Positions 10,803 through 23,037 of a stretch of DNA of 64,000 nt are shown here, piece after piece. The stretch is from positions 93,852,916-93,916,915 of the forward strand of contig CM057009.1 in assembly GCA_029891345.1 (NCBI GenBank), written 5' to 3'. Below the pieces are notes generated by a model. It was not told the origin of the DNA and searched no databases. It saw nothing but the letters and a program-made list of their open reading frames with translations. Made by a program: the position numbers and the translations under genes. Within the stretch, counting starts at the first letter, position 1; the number at the start of each line of letters is the position of its first letter. The stretch is from Dryococelus australis. Lineage: Eukaryota; Arthropoda; Insecta; Phasmatodea; Phasmatidae.

Positions 10803-13800
10803 TAATTAATCACATTAATTATTCATGTGTCTGTAGTTGTCCAACACGTGAAATCAACCCTGTAGCCACGGGAATAATTGCCTGCCCCTTTTGACTTGCC
10901 CCAAATGCTCTCCGCACTTGCTGATGGGGCAAAGTCGTCCAGTAGATAGCGCAGGTGTGCGGTATGCATCAAGGTAAAGAAAGTGGGGGGATACTGATGA
11001 AACTGAAGTAAGTGACTTAATCATTTTGAGATTTATTTTCTGTTCTGAAGTCTTTACCTATGGATTAAGAAGCAAAATTCATAAACCACACGGTGTGTCC
11101 TTTATATCAATGGCAAGTAAGTTATTGTAAATTCAAATGTGGGGATCTTAAATTCAAAACTTCTGTGATCTTTTAGTTATCTTAATTTAATTTTTCAGTT
11201 TTCTTAATTTAATAAAGTATTGAAAATTAATTTTTTGAAATCTGTCTGCTTACTAAGAGAGTCATCTTAAATTCGAGGATGTCTTATATTCAGGTATATA
11301 CTGTAATTTATTATTATTATGAATAAAAATTATCTGTTTGATGATTTCTCCAAATTTCTAATATTTCCAGCTTCACATATATTATTACATCCACACTGCT
11401 ACTGCATAAGAACTGCAACTGCCATTTATCAAAGACATTAAACCAAATTAACAGTCTATAATAAATGGTGCTCCACAGTTTTGTGTTACAAATATGTTTG
11501 TATACTGAAAGTGACATTGTCTCAATCTATGGCATTCAGTGCTTGGAATTGTTACGTTTTAAAATGTGCACTTTAAAAAAATTTCTTTGAAAACCACAAT
11601 TCAGCACGTAAGTGCAAATAATCACAAGTAATATTATATTAAACGTCTCATTACCTTGTGTACTAATGTGGTAAATAATGCATTTATTCTCTATTTGCGA
11701 AACGTAATATTTATTTGATTATTAATTGAGTTCTGTTCATCTGGTATTTATTTGTGACGTAACTTATATTATGGAAAATGGTTTGTATATTTAATTTAAT
11801 TGTTTTGAAAAGCTTCTATAATATGTTATTCACATATTTGAGTTTATTTCATTACTGTTGTCACTATTTTACTGTTTAAATGTTTTTTCTTGTAACTTTG
11901 ATTTCAATTCAGTTTCTTTCTGCCAAACGCAATTTCCAGTGCTATTGTTTCTTCGCCATTCAGATGTGACATTGCAAATTCATTCGTCACCATTTGAGGC
12001 TGATCTCCCACTTACTCCCCTGCAGCTGCAGTTCTGCAATTTTTCTCGACGTATCTCTGCTAGTTACGTCGTGATTTTATGAAGAAAAAAATGACCTTCT
12101 GTTCACACAATATTCACCCCCTTTCTTGTGTGTCTGGGTGTGATTAGTCTCTTCTGGACAGCCCACAATATGTAATTCTAATAATTTTGTTTCTCATTTG
12201 TTTGACAGCGCTGTGTGTCCTGCATGGCATCGTTCAAACCCTTTTGACCTTGGGATGTTACCAGTATGATGTGTGCTCATTTTGTGCTGGCCATGATGGT
12301 GTTTTTGGCGCTTAAATGCCCATTTAATGTCTTTGTTTTCAAGTTGCCATCATGGTAGCATGTAATCTGGAGTAGTATGAAAGAAATGGTTGGTTCTGTA
12401 ATTTTTTTAAAATAAATTTTTAGGTCTTAGTGCATGTATGTCTTCAGTTGGATGTTATTCTGTTTATCCTCTGTAGTATGATGACAATTTCTTTGTTCAT
12501 TCTCCATCATGCACCAGGTATTCAAACATTTTTTATTTTGTGGTTCTTTTATGTGTTACCAGTGAGGGTTCCCAGACCCAGCCCCTCAATAATTAATGGT
12601 TTGTGGGGCCTGTCTTGTCTCAGTTTCTCGGCTTCTCTTTAGTTATGTGTAAGTACACACAGCCCTTTGAGAGTTCTGTTTATTTGTGGAACTGCTTGCT
12701 TGTACCTCTGATTCCCCATTTTCCAGGGAAATGTGTGTGAATCCACCTCCACATCCTATGCTCTCAACTGCTGTGCACTCGGAGTCAGTACAAATTGACG
12801 GACCTTTGTTTGCATGGAAAACATCTACCCAAACCAGATAACATAGAACTTAACATTTCAAAAAAACTTATTCAAAGAAGTTTAATTGTTGTTATTCATC
12901 TTGATTGTGTCGTACCCACTAAAGATGTAAATTTTAATAAATTTTGAGCTTATAAAATTTTTTTGGAATTTATATATAGTGTAGTTTTAGATGTTAGGGA
13001 TGTATCCCAGTGATCCATTAAAATTTTTGTAAATGATATTTTTGATGTTTAAAGTCAACATTGTTATTTTGTTTATGGATATTAATTGATGTTTATCCAG
13101 TTTTACTGGCATTTTAAAGAATATTTCTGTTTTCAAGCTGTTGCATGCCGCATCTCCCTCCCTTAGCCCATTCATCCCACTGCCACTGTGCAGCTATGAC
13201 ATGCCCTCTACTGGGGACAAGTCGTACATTGAACACAGGTAGCCGCTCGCCCTGACTCCAGCATCGGCATGGTACGTTGAAAGTGCACCCCACCAATGAG
13301 ACTCCCATAGCACAACTGGAGTCAAGTGGCCATCCCGCTTTCATGCCCTCAAAAGGTAACTTTTGAGGGTGTGATAATTCGGGCAGACTAATGGCACCTA
13401 GAAGAGTCACCAGTATAAATACTGTCAGAAAATGAATGCAGCAAGGGGGACACAGCAGTTTCCATATTCCAGCAACTCCTTGTGTGCTTCCTTCACTCAG
13501 TATTTATATCCCCAAATGTGTGTTATGTGAAAATGTGAGTGTGCAAAATAAGTGGGCAAAAATCTAGTTTATTGTGCCACAGTGCAATTATACAAATTAA
13601 GAGGGAGCCAATAGTTAGCATTGTTTAATGTTAAATCGAGCAAGGCTGCCCTACACCCTTGCTTGGGAATAATGGACTTGTCCACTACAAGCAACCCTGT
13701 TTCCATCCTCAAATTTCAAAAATCCAGGAGGCAATTACTTATAAAAGTGATATTCATTAGTGCAAAGTGCTTCTTCATAGTAATGTAATTTGCAACAGAC

Positions 13801-15180
13801 TGGGAAAGAGCCATATTGAAATCAATAAATATGTTTCCACATAGTTTCAATATCAACACACGTATTTTGTCAGTGCTAATTGTTTATTTAAGTAAAGGGA
13901 AAGTTTCTTATTTACATTGTTTTGAAGGGTTATGCACGTGACTTCAGGCAAACATGTGCATGTCCTCTGTTCCAAAGTCTTCAACTTTATTCATCCTGAT
14001 TGCCATATAACTTAACTTAATTTTGTACTGGAAATTAACTTTTATTGTTTTATCGCCCAGGAACAGTGCCATATCCAACCCCGCTGACTCAAGATGCTAA
14101 GGGTTCAGTTCCACTTAAATCACTATGTAAACCTCATGTCTGATTTTCCATGTAGAGTGGTGATAGGCCATACTTGTCACACCCTTGTGAATGTGTCGAA
14201 AGAGGGTTGTTTTTGATGAGTAAAATCAAATACTGTGAATAGCATTGTTTTATTTCATCACTGGTCACCTCACAACCATGTAAATTACTTTATAAGCAAT
14301 ATACCCATATCAGTGCTGCATCCATGATATAATACCGAATTACTGTGTTTTGGGCATGTGAGATGGACCACTTAGTAATTTCACCCTATGTTAGTGGCAT
14401 ATAAGAAGCCTCAGTAAGCAGACATATTGGGATTATTCTAGCAACTTCAGCATCAATAGTGCAACAGGGGTTCTTCAGAGAAGCCATGAGGACCAATGGC
14501 CCACTCCCTCCCCTGTTCTCTTGCTTAATCTGAGCTGGTGCCCATATCCTAATTATTATTTAACATAACCAGAAACCTACAAAACGTAAGTTTAAATTCC
14601 TTCTCCCCCGTCCTGAGATCACCACATCCCATCAAGTGGGACTCTTCTGTATGGCCAGTTCCTTCCTAAATATCCTGACTGCCAAACCATTTCCTACAAT
14701 ACATTTCTGAGGTTATGTGTCGCCTTTCCATGTGGCTAAAATTCCTGTAACTTTTCCTAACTGTCTATGTAAAACATAAACATGCCTTTTATGCCTGACC
14801 AGAATGTAGTCCTTTCCTTGTTGTATGTGCAATTTTATGTGTGAAAATTTCTGTGCAAACATTTTTTTTAGTCAAGAACTACCAAATCCTGGAATTTTTC
14901 CTGCACCCTAAATTCAAATTACTGTGTTACAAAGGAGTGGTGCCAGCATCAGCTCAAGAAATTTCATGCTCTCTTGGGAAAACCATTGTCAACATAGCAA
15001 CCATCAGCCAGCCATGCTGCCACCACACCAGACGATGACCACAACGGGACAGATCGCCACCATCTTGTGAAAGCACCATCCACTCCCCACTCTCCCACCC
15101 CACCAGGCAATACAGGGAGGCAGCAGCTGGCAGCGTGTGCCCATGCATGCGTAGCGGACACCACCCCTCCATCCGAGTAG
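10803..15180. other. Mostly AT-rich DNA with no recognised gene
   Basis: Over 4 kb has no supported coding frame. A GC-richer island at about 13,130-13,420 has an open minus frame (13,410-13,114) of no recognised family and includes a short perfect hairpin. Parts at 13.4-15.2 kb may belong to the 5' end of gypsy element A2, but no LTR or primer-binding site could be shown. Confidence 0.4.
13346..13369. repeat. Perfect 10-bp stem hairpin
   Basis: CCCTCAAAAG (13,346-13,355) is followed by the loop GTAA and the exact complement CTTTTGAGGG (13,360-13,369). No T-run follows, and in this genome it is unlikely to be a terminator. Its role is unknown. Confidence 0.8.
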
Positions 15181-15329
15181 GTCACCTCCCACGCGTGGCT
15201 CAGGGAAGGCTACCATGTGCCAGGTGGTCCGTTGACCCTGGAGAAAATCAACTGGGTGCACCATGGCATTTTCCCGCCAACCATAACATGATAGCGGGTT
15301 GATAGACTGGTATACCTCCCCACAGCATA

Positions 15330-16050
15330 GTGGAACGTGTGTGCTCGAAGTGTGTGCGCCCACTGCCAGACCCAGATTCCTTTACCATAGTTCAATGGCA
15401 AACAAGTATCTGTCAGTGTGAAAACCCCATAGAAGCACTGCGACTATGTGAAGATATTGAGAACATAAATAGGGAACTGTTTGCGGAAGCATGGGTGTGC
15501 ACCACTGTGGGCCAACAGCCAACTTTTGCGATTGTTGAGTAAGACCTCGGCATGTCTGGGGTAACGTCGACCCTGTAACTGATGCTGCATACTGTAAGTG
15601 GGCCATGAGTACAAACATTTCAACAGTATCAACAAAATTCAGGCACAACATCCAAAAGTACAGTAATGTTAATTGGTGTGATGGACTTAGCCAAGCCACC
15701 CTTGCATGCATTCAATGCCACAGAGTGTATCATGACAAGTGCCTAACACAGCAGGAATGCAGAAAATTTATTCAATTTTGTATGGTGCAAAGTAATACCA
15801 CACTCACGTGTCACTTTCTCTGTGACAACTCAACCTGTTGTCTTCAGTGCTGACAACTTCAGCCAACCAGAACTGTGTCAACAGACCCACTGCAGAGGGA
15901 TAAGCTCAGAACTGATGTGCTGTGATAGCTTTTGTATAAGGGCACATCACCAGTACATCACTGTGAGTGAATGGTGTGATCCCAGCAAGAAGCACTTAGT
16001 GTGTCCGCCCCTTTGCCGGCGCATTCCACGCTCCTACTTTACCTGGCCAT
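15330..16050 (+). pseudogene. A2 gag leader with PHD-like Cys/His clusters
   Basis: Three frames follow one another: 15,330-15,542, 15,605-15,853 and 15,822-16,052. The first has VCSKCVRPLPDPD and SICQCEN. The second has ACIQCHRVYHDKC, the C-x2-C-x4-H-x2-C spacing that forms the centre of PHD fingers. The third has MCCDSFCIRAHH and HLVCPPLC. Two consecutive PHD-like modules are a reasonable reading. The equivalent region of A1 has FICDECV and other Cys pairs. The function is not established. Confidence 0.55.
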
Positions 16051-16139
16051 AAGAAAGAACGTCACCCTGCCTACCACGGCAATAACAACAGCAACACAGC
16101 CACATGCTTCCTCCACAGTGGCATCTGCATCTACACTAA

Positions 16140-16774
16140 CACACTTCCAATCCTTGCAAGGCTTTCCGGGCCTACCCACAAAAGATCCAACAACCTTCTT
16201 GCATGACTGCAAAAGTGGATTGCAGCACTATGTCGTCGAGATAGAGGACAGGCCAAATTGTGTCAGTGACTGACTGAGTGGTGATGCAAGGCAATAGTGG
16301 CACGGAATATCGCACTATGATATCATGTGTGAAGAATACTGCCGATCCTTTGAGTGTCACTTTGTGGGCACCTTCCCCTTTCTTCATGTGCGCAACCACG
16401 AAATCCTCGAAACCCAAAAACCGGACGAATTTCTCTCTACTTTCACAACACTGAAGATCAATTTAGTAAAAACTTACCATCCTCAAATGTCCACAAAGGA
16501 AGTTTTAGAAGTTGTGGCAGATACAGTGCGGCCGGAATTATGTAGTGCATTAGCCCCTCAGATTCATTATCCAGTTGGTGACGTAATGCAGTCGATTGTC
16601 ATTCTGGAACAGACGTCCATGACAATACCACCCGTGCAGCCATGCCATGACCATGACTCTTCTTTCTGTTCCAGTACAGAGAAGATGAAGCAAAAGGGGT
16701 ACTGTTGCCAAAGAAACAGAACCAATAATTTTGGACAAACATTAAAAATTTTCGAAAACCGGTCCCCTCACTGA
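16140..16774 (+). pseudogene. A2 gag capsid
   Basis: The frame starts LQGFPGLPTKDPTTFLHDC, is broken by a stop near 16,272, and resumes as FECHFVGTFPFLHVRNHEIL and KPDEFLSTFTTLKINLVKTY. It corresponds block by block to the A1 capsid. It would encode the structural core of the retrotransposon particle. No clear zinc knuckle follows, although scattered Cys codons near 16,810-16,900 may be its remains. Confidence 0.7.
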
Positions 16775-17210
16775 TGGACGTGCTCTAGACTCTCCTCAAA
16801 CTGGCTAATGCCGAGAACCACCACCGTTCACCTGTTGTCACTGTGACAGCCAATGCATGCACTGGCATGACAAGTGTTCAAACTGCCCTAAGAGGCCATG
16901 TGATGGAAAACCACCACCAGGAAATAACTGAATGGGGAACTGCATCCAGACGTCACTCACTCACAGGGAAATGGTTGCGATCCTGAACAGACTCCGCATC
17001 AAATCTTTATTTCACAAATCTGCAGCAATAAAAACCAAGTCATCAGTATCCCTGTGTTTTTAAATAATCAACAGTGCCAGGCTTTAATTGATACTGCTGT
17101 TTCCCATAACTTTGTCTGTGTGAACCTAATAAACGTGTGCCAAATCAAACCAGCAAACCAAACAGTTCAACTAGCCACAAAAACTAAATACTGGTGAGAT
17201 AACAGGTGAC

Positions 17211-18222
17211 GTGAAAATAACTCTACGCATTCAGGATGTAGAAACCACCACAATTTCAGTTGTTTCCAGTGATTTACATGAGAACGCAATACTGGAGATA
17301 CTGTTGCCTACAGAGCAGAACATCATAGTAGAACCAGCTGCCATGCAAATCCATTTTGGTCAAAAAGAATGCCGTACTGTTTACAACTTTGATCCATGGA
17401 CCACGAGTTGCACACAGGGTGTGCAGCTGGACAAACTCGACCACGCTGTCCCGGCAGAGTTCAATGACATAAGCCAGCACCTGCTCAACAATCACTGTGA
17501 TATTTTTGCCACCGCTGACCGTCTGCATCATACAAACATGGCAGAACACTGCATTGCACTAGCCCAGCCAAAACCTCTGTACACCACCCCTCACTATTAT
17601 CAACCTCACCAACAATATCTAATCAAAGAACAAATACAGGATATGCTGGATGAAGGTATCATTGAACATATCAACAGTGCTTTGAATTCTACCATAACAT
17701 TAGGTCTAAAAAAGGATGGATCCGGGAGATTCTGCATTGAATTCAGGCCTCTCAGCCTCATCACTGAAAATGCTCCACCACCGTTCATCAACGCCAAAGA
17801 CATGCTCAACACCCTTGGCTGCTCCAAGGTGCTGATGTCACTTGATCTCTGCAGCTGTTACTGGCAAATACCAGTAAAACAAGATTATCATTACAAGACA
17901 GCATTTATAGCTCCAGTGGACGCTGCTTCCAGTTTAGGATATGCCCTTTGGCCTGAAAACAGCACATGCAACATTCCAGTCCATGGTGGTACAAGTTTTA
18001 GACAGCTACATAGGTGAGTTCACAATTACATGTCTTGACAGTGATGTGATTTGGTCCGAGTCATGGGAAAATCACGTTCATCTCCTGTCACTTGTACATG
18101 AGTGCCTCGCTATTAACTGCCTAACTTGTGCCTACAAAAAGTGTCATCTAGGCAAAGCATGCATTCAATTTCTGGCCCACCTTGTAGACAAGAATGGTAA
18201 CTGCCCTACCCCAGAACAGTGA
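17211..18222 (+). pseudogene. A2 reverse transcriptase
   Basis: The 17,211-18,017 frame has the RT finger and palm motifs: a linker ending in Pro-rich YYQPHQQYLIKEQIQDML, then ITLGLKKDGSGRFCIEFRPL, and motif A with VLMSLDLCSCYWQIPV (first catalytic Asp). A frameshift near 17,935 moves to the 17,941-18,222 frame, MPFGLKTAHATFQ. There the YxDD box is degraded to CLDSD. The thumb block KKCHLGKACIQFLAHLVDK matches A1. The enzyme is not functional. Confidence 0.85.
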
Positions 18223-18399
18223 AGCCTTATTGATGATTATCTGCAACCTGCTAACCATAAACAGTTATATAAATTCTTTGGATTAGTTAACTGACTACAT
18301 GAAAATATTCAGAACTTTGTTATAATTACACCTCCACTCACTAACCTACTTTCACTATCACAAAAGTTTAAATGTACTGAGGAACATTCCACCAGCTTT

Positions 18400-18700
18400 G
18401 AACAGCCCAAAACAGTTTCCACAACTGCCCTGCACTTTCACACCATGATCCAAGCAGCCACATGCATTTAAAAACAGATGTAAGTAAGTACAGGCTAGCT
18501 GCAGTGTTATTCCAGCTCGGTGATAATGGCAACAAACAAATCATTGAATTTACTAGCGGTAATTTCATCTCAGTGGTGCATCATCATGATGTAAATGAGT
18601 GGGAGTGCTTAGCCAAAGTCTGGCCTGTGAAACAGTATTGACAGTTTCTTGAATACCGATGTTTCACCATACTCGCAGGCAACAGTTGGTTAGTCTAGCT
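18400..18700 (+). pseudogene. A2 RNase H remnant
   Basis: This lies between RT and integrase in a region with broken frames. Short pieces such as the AAVLFQLGDNG-like stretch near 18,495-18,535 fit gypsy RNase H. The call rests mainly on position in the element. Confidence 0.45.
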
Positions 18701-18979
18701 TCATAATAGTAAAGAAGTACGCTGTAAACTTACGTGCTGAGCTATATTTCAGCAGTTTTATTTAATTTTGAAGTGCATCATGTATCAGCAACAGAAAATC
18801 AGCTGTAGATGCACTTTCAAGGTCACCTGGGGATACAATAATGCAGGATGAGGGGGAGTAGGAAGCCATTCTACCCCCTTGTCCCCCAGACCACCCTGCT
18901 TTGTACAACAACAGTGTCACATGCGTGCAAATTACCACAACTCTCCTCCGCCCTTCCTGACTGATATTTACGCGTGAGT

Positions 18980-19680
18980 TATACAGGCACAAAATTGGGT
19001 AGATGAGTTCATACTGTCAACTTCTGCACACTGCCTGGGAGATACTTTTACTATTCATCCCCACAATACGGACTTAGCAAGGCATCCTACAGCTGTACAA
19101 ATGCAATGTGATGCTCAGAGACACTTCTACTGGCCGGGTATCCTGCAATACCTGCCAGTATGTATGTGTGTGTATACAGTGTAACTCTCTGAAAAGCCAC
19201 CTTACGGATGATACACAACAGGTTCCCGATGTACCAACTGTTTTAAAACTGTTGCATTGTATCTAATGGGTCTGTATCAACGAACTGCCATTGGAAAAAG
19301 ATTAGTTATTGTAGTGACAGATTTGTTCTCCAGATGGGTTGAGGTTTTCGTCATCTCTAGTACATGCACCAAGAACATTGCAAAAATGCTCAAAACTGAG
19401 TACTTCCCATGTTGGTGATATCCGCATATGTTACTGTTGGACAATGGTGCACAATTCATGGAATATAAGTGGTGCAAGTGTTGTACCAAGTGGGGTGTGC
19501 TGTATCATACTACTGACGTTAACCATCCATGCAAAAATCTGACTGAATGCTGGAATCAAGAGCTGAAAACACCTGCCAGTTGCACTCTTCACTTTGCCCA
19601 CATTTACAAACCTCACCTTCAGCAAAACTCCTGCGGATCGTCTTCAAGACCACCAGCTCCCCTTCCTAGTAAAATTCGTA
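18980..19680 (+). pseudogene. A2 integrase
   Basis: Fragments read in several frames include a zinc-finger remnant (AQRHFYWPGILQYL) and a core containing VVTDLFSRWVEVF and LLLDNGAQFMEYKW with a catalytic Asp. The Glu motif is NLTECWNQELK. A TGA sits between the core pieces at about 19,418 (CW*YP). The C-terminal domain is missing or unrecognisable beyond 19,690. Confidence 0.75.
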
Positions 19681-19690
19681 CATGCGCCCT

Positions 19691-20497
19691 GAGGCAGCTT
19701 CAGTGACCCAGAGAGCGACGGAGTATGCTGGAGACAGAGGGGGCGCTCTATACAGCAGGCGCACGACAAGCAACAATGGTACATCACACAGTGGCTGTAT
19801 TTAACGTTCAATACCTTCATTATTTTGCGAGATAATAAGTATCTATTGGTTATGCATGATTCAATTTCTGTAACAGGAAACATACACATACAATGAAATG
19901 ATCTCATAAGCCTTTCTTCTCATGTGAATGTAAGCTTCTAATGGAGTTTTATTTGAATTTTTCCATTTTGATAGTAACAGTATTTTTGTTATTTTTTCCC
20001 CTTGTCACTGTAAATAGTAAATGGACATATCTGGAAGTAGACAATATCTGTGTTTCCATGCCATTAGTATGTTCATGTCGTAGTATATCTTATTTTGCTT
20101 GTATTCAGTAAGTTGTGGGTTTATTTATTAGTATTTTAGTGGTGGTATTTTTGTGTAGTTTTATGGCCACATTCTAGATAGATACAAGTTAATCCTTTAC
20201 GTGTGTGTTCAGATTCATTCCCCATTCAGAGAAACTCCCTTTGCAGACTCTGTTCATTAAATTAATTAAGTTTACTTAATGTATAAGTTGTTTATTATTG
20301 AATCAATTTGTCACCATTTTGAGATAAGAATAGTACAGTAAATCAAAAGGTTGAGCTAAAGATTCTTTAATGGACTAAAGGAATTGTGAGGATAATGGAA
20401 GTTTATCTTGAACTGTTTAAATTAACACCATTGTATTATCCAACAGACCAGTATGGTATTGCTGTAGCACCTCATTCTGTTAGTGTCTGTCATTCAG
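19691..20497. other. No recognised feature
   Basis: This is AT-rich DNA between gypsy A2 and the left end of the Polinton. The first 100 bases are GC-richer and may be the A2 3' end. Confidence 0.4.
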
Positions 20498-20739
20498 GAC
20501 ATCAGTAGAAGGATTTAGGGAAATCTGGCGCAAGGGGACGGGGGACCGGAGCGGGAAGCTGTTCCTGCTCTGTCATTCTGATCACCTGGTGGCCATCTTG
20601 GAAGCCAGTGGCAATTGGCTGTTGACCTTTGACCCATGACTGTTGACCCCAAAAATCCAAAAAATTATTTTAAAATTTGCTATTGCAAAATGATTAAAAC
20701 AATTTATAAAATAATATTTTTAAAAAAATTATTGCAGCT

Positions 20740-21005
20740 GCCCCAGTTTGCCATCTTGGTAGTTGTCATGACCGCCATCTTGGTAGGTGTCACAACCACC
20801 ATCTTGGTAGGCATCATGACCATCATCTTGGTAGGCTCTCACCTTCGTTCATCCGCCATGTTGGTAAGCATCACGGCTGTTTCTCATCTGCGTTCGACCG
20901 CCATATTGGTATGCTGTTTCTTACCTGCATTCAACCGCCATATTTGTAGGCTCTCACCTTCAACAGCCATATTGGTAGATGTCTTGACCACCGGTGGCCA
21001 TGTTG
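20740..21005 (+). repeat. GCCATNTTGGTAG array in the left Polinton TIR
   Basis: About eight degenerate units contain GCCATCTTGGTAG, GCCATATTGGTA or GCCATGTTGG, spaced roughly 20-45 bp apart. The right TIR has fewer units on the opposite strand (for example near 49,230-49,290). The core GCCAT in this context resembles YY1/Pho-type binding sites, which is inference only. Confidence 0.75.
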
Positions 21006-21501
21006 GTTTTTTCGTTCGTCATTTGTTTATGCATTACTGTTATTTGTTTTGGAGTTTGTCTCTCACCTTAGTTCATCCCCCATGTTTGTTTTTTTCATTT
21101 GTTATTTGTTTTGGAGTTTGTCTCTCACCTTTGACCAATTACTCTCATTCATTCAACCACCAGTGGATGACTGACCCTAGCCACCCCTCCACCCCACCCA
21201 CCATTTAGTCACCTTCATTACATCCCTGCCAATGATTTTCATTGGCTATGTACTCACTTTCGTTTGACCCTCTCCAATATGTTTAATTGACTACGTACTC
21301 TGGTGTCTTCGGAAACCTTTCTTCGACCAATTAGATGCCACCACCCAAACTTTATCAATGTATCTCATTGGATAGTTACTCACGTAACGACCTCCCCAAT
21401 TGGCTGATTTCTGGCACATTTTTGGAAACCTTTGTTTCCTCCAATTGACGACTACTGCTACTTTAATGGTGAGCCCGGACTTTTTTTCCTCCCTAAAAAT
21501 C

Positions 21502-21511
21502 TTTTTATAAG
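21502..21511 (+). promoter_or_regulatory. TATA-like promoter in left TIR, facing inward
   Basis: CTTTTTATAAG sits near the inner end of the TIR and is conserved with the right TIR (CTCTTTATAAGAG, minus strand). Both point into the element, about 190 bp before the first plus-strand ORF on the left side. The promoter function is inferred. Confidence 0.5.
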
Positions 21512-21697
21512 ATGCACCCTTTCTGCAAAGTAGTCATTTTTTCGCTATTTCAAGAGGATAGCCCTGTGGTCATTTCGAAACATGTAAGGTTTCAAACCCC
21601 TAATGTATTTATGGTAGCTATGCCGTCAAGTACAGAAGAAACTATCAACAATGCAGAAGAAAATTGAGATAATATTCTTCAGCTTATCTGCACAATA

Positions 21698-22009
21698 TTG
21701 TCACGAGCAACGTCATCAATGCTGTCTACTAGCATAAACCCACAACCATCAGACAACCCGCACCAGCCCCCATTGGTCAGAACACCCTACAACGTATTCT
21801 TGCCCAGCTTCGCAGAGAGCCCCATAAGCTCCAACTTTGAATACAGTGGCAGCGAAGAAGAAATTGAAGTGACTGTTGCCAAATTTTCTCCATTCAGGTC
21901 AGAAGACATGAGTAAGTACAGTGAACTGAATTGGGGGTACCGACGTGTAAATTTTCGAGATACTAGAGGCGCTCTCCAAATTCAGTTTTGTGACAGTACA
22001 ATTGACTAG
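21698..22009 (+). CDS. Unrecognised ORF inside left Polinton TIR boundary
   Basis: This is a 103-residue plus-strand frame following the inward TATA-like site. It is Ser- and Pro-rich at the start with an acidic stretch (EYSGSEEEIEVTV) in the middle. It may be the start of a Polinton gene, but I do not recognise a family. An upstream in-frame start cannot be chosen with confidence, because stops surround it. Confidence 0.35.
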   Translation: MSRATSSMLSTSINPQPSDNPHQPPLVRTPYNVFLPSFAESPISSNFEYSGSEEEIEVTVAKFSPFRSEDMSKYSELNWGYRRVNFRDTRGALQIQFCDSTID

Positions 22010-22221
22010 CTATGCTACTACGATTATTTCGAAGGCTGTTACGTGTAGGACACATTAATATGTAAATATAAAAATGGTTACATTTACAATTCATGCCCCG
22101 ACTCTACGCGTCCTTGTTTGCTGAAGGAGTTGCTAAAACATAATATTATGTTCACATAAGCAAGGCAAGAATGTACAGAAGTGTAGTGTATGAACTGTTC
22201 TGAAAATCTAAAAATTATTAC

Positions 22222-22545
22222 ATGCTCAGCTGGTTGGAGAAATGCGATGGACATAACGTTGTGAAAAGGCAAGGTGTCCTGGACTGGACTTCCACCTGTA
22301 TGCCGTTTGCATGCGAAGTGCAACTAGGCTCGATGCCGAGACCATCCACCAAGTCTTCTCGCAATTGCGGTACATGTCCTAGTAACAAGTTTAATCCAGA
22401 GAAAAAATATGCAAGTATATTTCCACTACTTCACGGTGTAACCTACACAGGCCAGCTATCTGCTACCATAGACTTGGAGTGGTGTGACGAAAATGTTAAT
22501 TTTCTCCTTGAAAGAAACGTCTTCTATGTAAGACTCTTGAATTAA
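22222..22545 (+). CDS. Unrecognised ORF in Polinton left arm
   Basis: This 107-residue plus frame has several cysteines (CDGH, CEVQ, CGTC). It ends shortly before an AT-rich area. It lies in the same direction as the ORF at 21,698 and could be a further piece of the same gene across a frame break near 22,010-22,220. No homology is recognised. Confidence 0.3.
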   Translation: MLSWLEKCDGHNVVKRQGVLDWTSTCMPFACEVQLGSMPRPSTKSSRNCGTCPSNKFNPEKKYASIFPLLHGVTYTGQLSATIDLEWCDENVNFLLERNVFYVRLLN

Positions 22546-22796
22546 CAGTGGAAGATTTTGACAGTGATGAGTGTGCGGTTATTTGTGCTGTCCACAAACT
22601 AAATTGCCCACAAACATAGGAAATATGAAAAATGAAATTGTGGGCGAAAGACGTTCAACCAAGTAAGACAGGGAAAATTGTGAATTTAACCATGAAATTA
22701 AAAATTATAAACTTGTTACAGTATGCTCAGAATAATGTGATGCTGCTTGGCACAGATTGGAGGTTATACACCACTACCGAACCCATGGTCAGAGGT

Positions 22797-22843
22797 TCGT
22801 GTGTGTGTGTGCGCGTGTGCGTGCGTGCGCACGCGTGTGTGCA
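22797..22843. repeat. GT/GC microsatellite
   Basis: Alternating GTGTGT, GCGCGT and GTGCGT dinucleotides form a purine-pyrimidine alternating tract. Confidence 0.9.
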
Positions 22844-23037
22844 TATGAACTTTGTTCTATCTTTAGAAAAACCCATTGTGCAGTGCACATTTTTTTAAAT
22901 GGCTATTTGCTAAATATTTTGCACAAGTTGTGTATTGTAATAGTAAAAAATGCTAAAAATGTGAAACAAATTTAAGCGTATATTTATGCTTAATATTGTA
23001 GGTAATAGTAGGGACTTTTATGAAAAATATTGCATGT

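Larger units (their letters stand above)
15330..19690 (+). mobile_element. Ty3/gypsy retrotransposon A2, decayed
   Basis: The plus-strand order is gag leader with Cys/His clusters (15.3-16.0 kb), capsid (16.1-16.8), a possible protease region (about 17.0-17.2), RT (17.2-18.2), RNase H region (18.4-18.7) and integrase (19.0-19.6). It belongs to the same family as A1, as shown by shared capsid and RT-thumb blocks. Multiple frameshifts and stops make it inactive. LTRs were not found. Confidence 0.85.
20498..21556 (+). repeat. Polinton left terminal inverted repeat
   Basis: About 1.06 kb matches the reverse complement of 48,660-49,527 along its length. Shared blocks include the outer end, TCATTCTGATCA(C/T)CTGGTGGCC, CCAATGATT(T/C)TCATTGGCTA and the inner TATA region. 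The left copy is longer because of expanded GCCATNTTGG units. Confidence 0.85.

Noticed and set aside
13114-13410. 98-residue minus-strand ORF as a host gene
   Set aside because: It lies in a GC-richer island but has no recognised motif, no splice signals and no neighbours that support a gene.
20498-20503. Clean 6-bp target duplication for the Polinton
   Set aside because: GACATC on the left and GATGTC on the right are reverse complements, not direct repeats, so they more likely belong to the inverted repeat itself.
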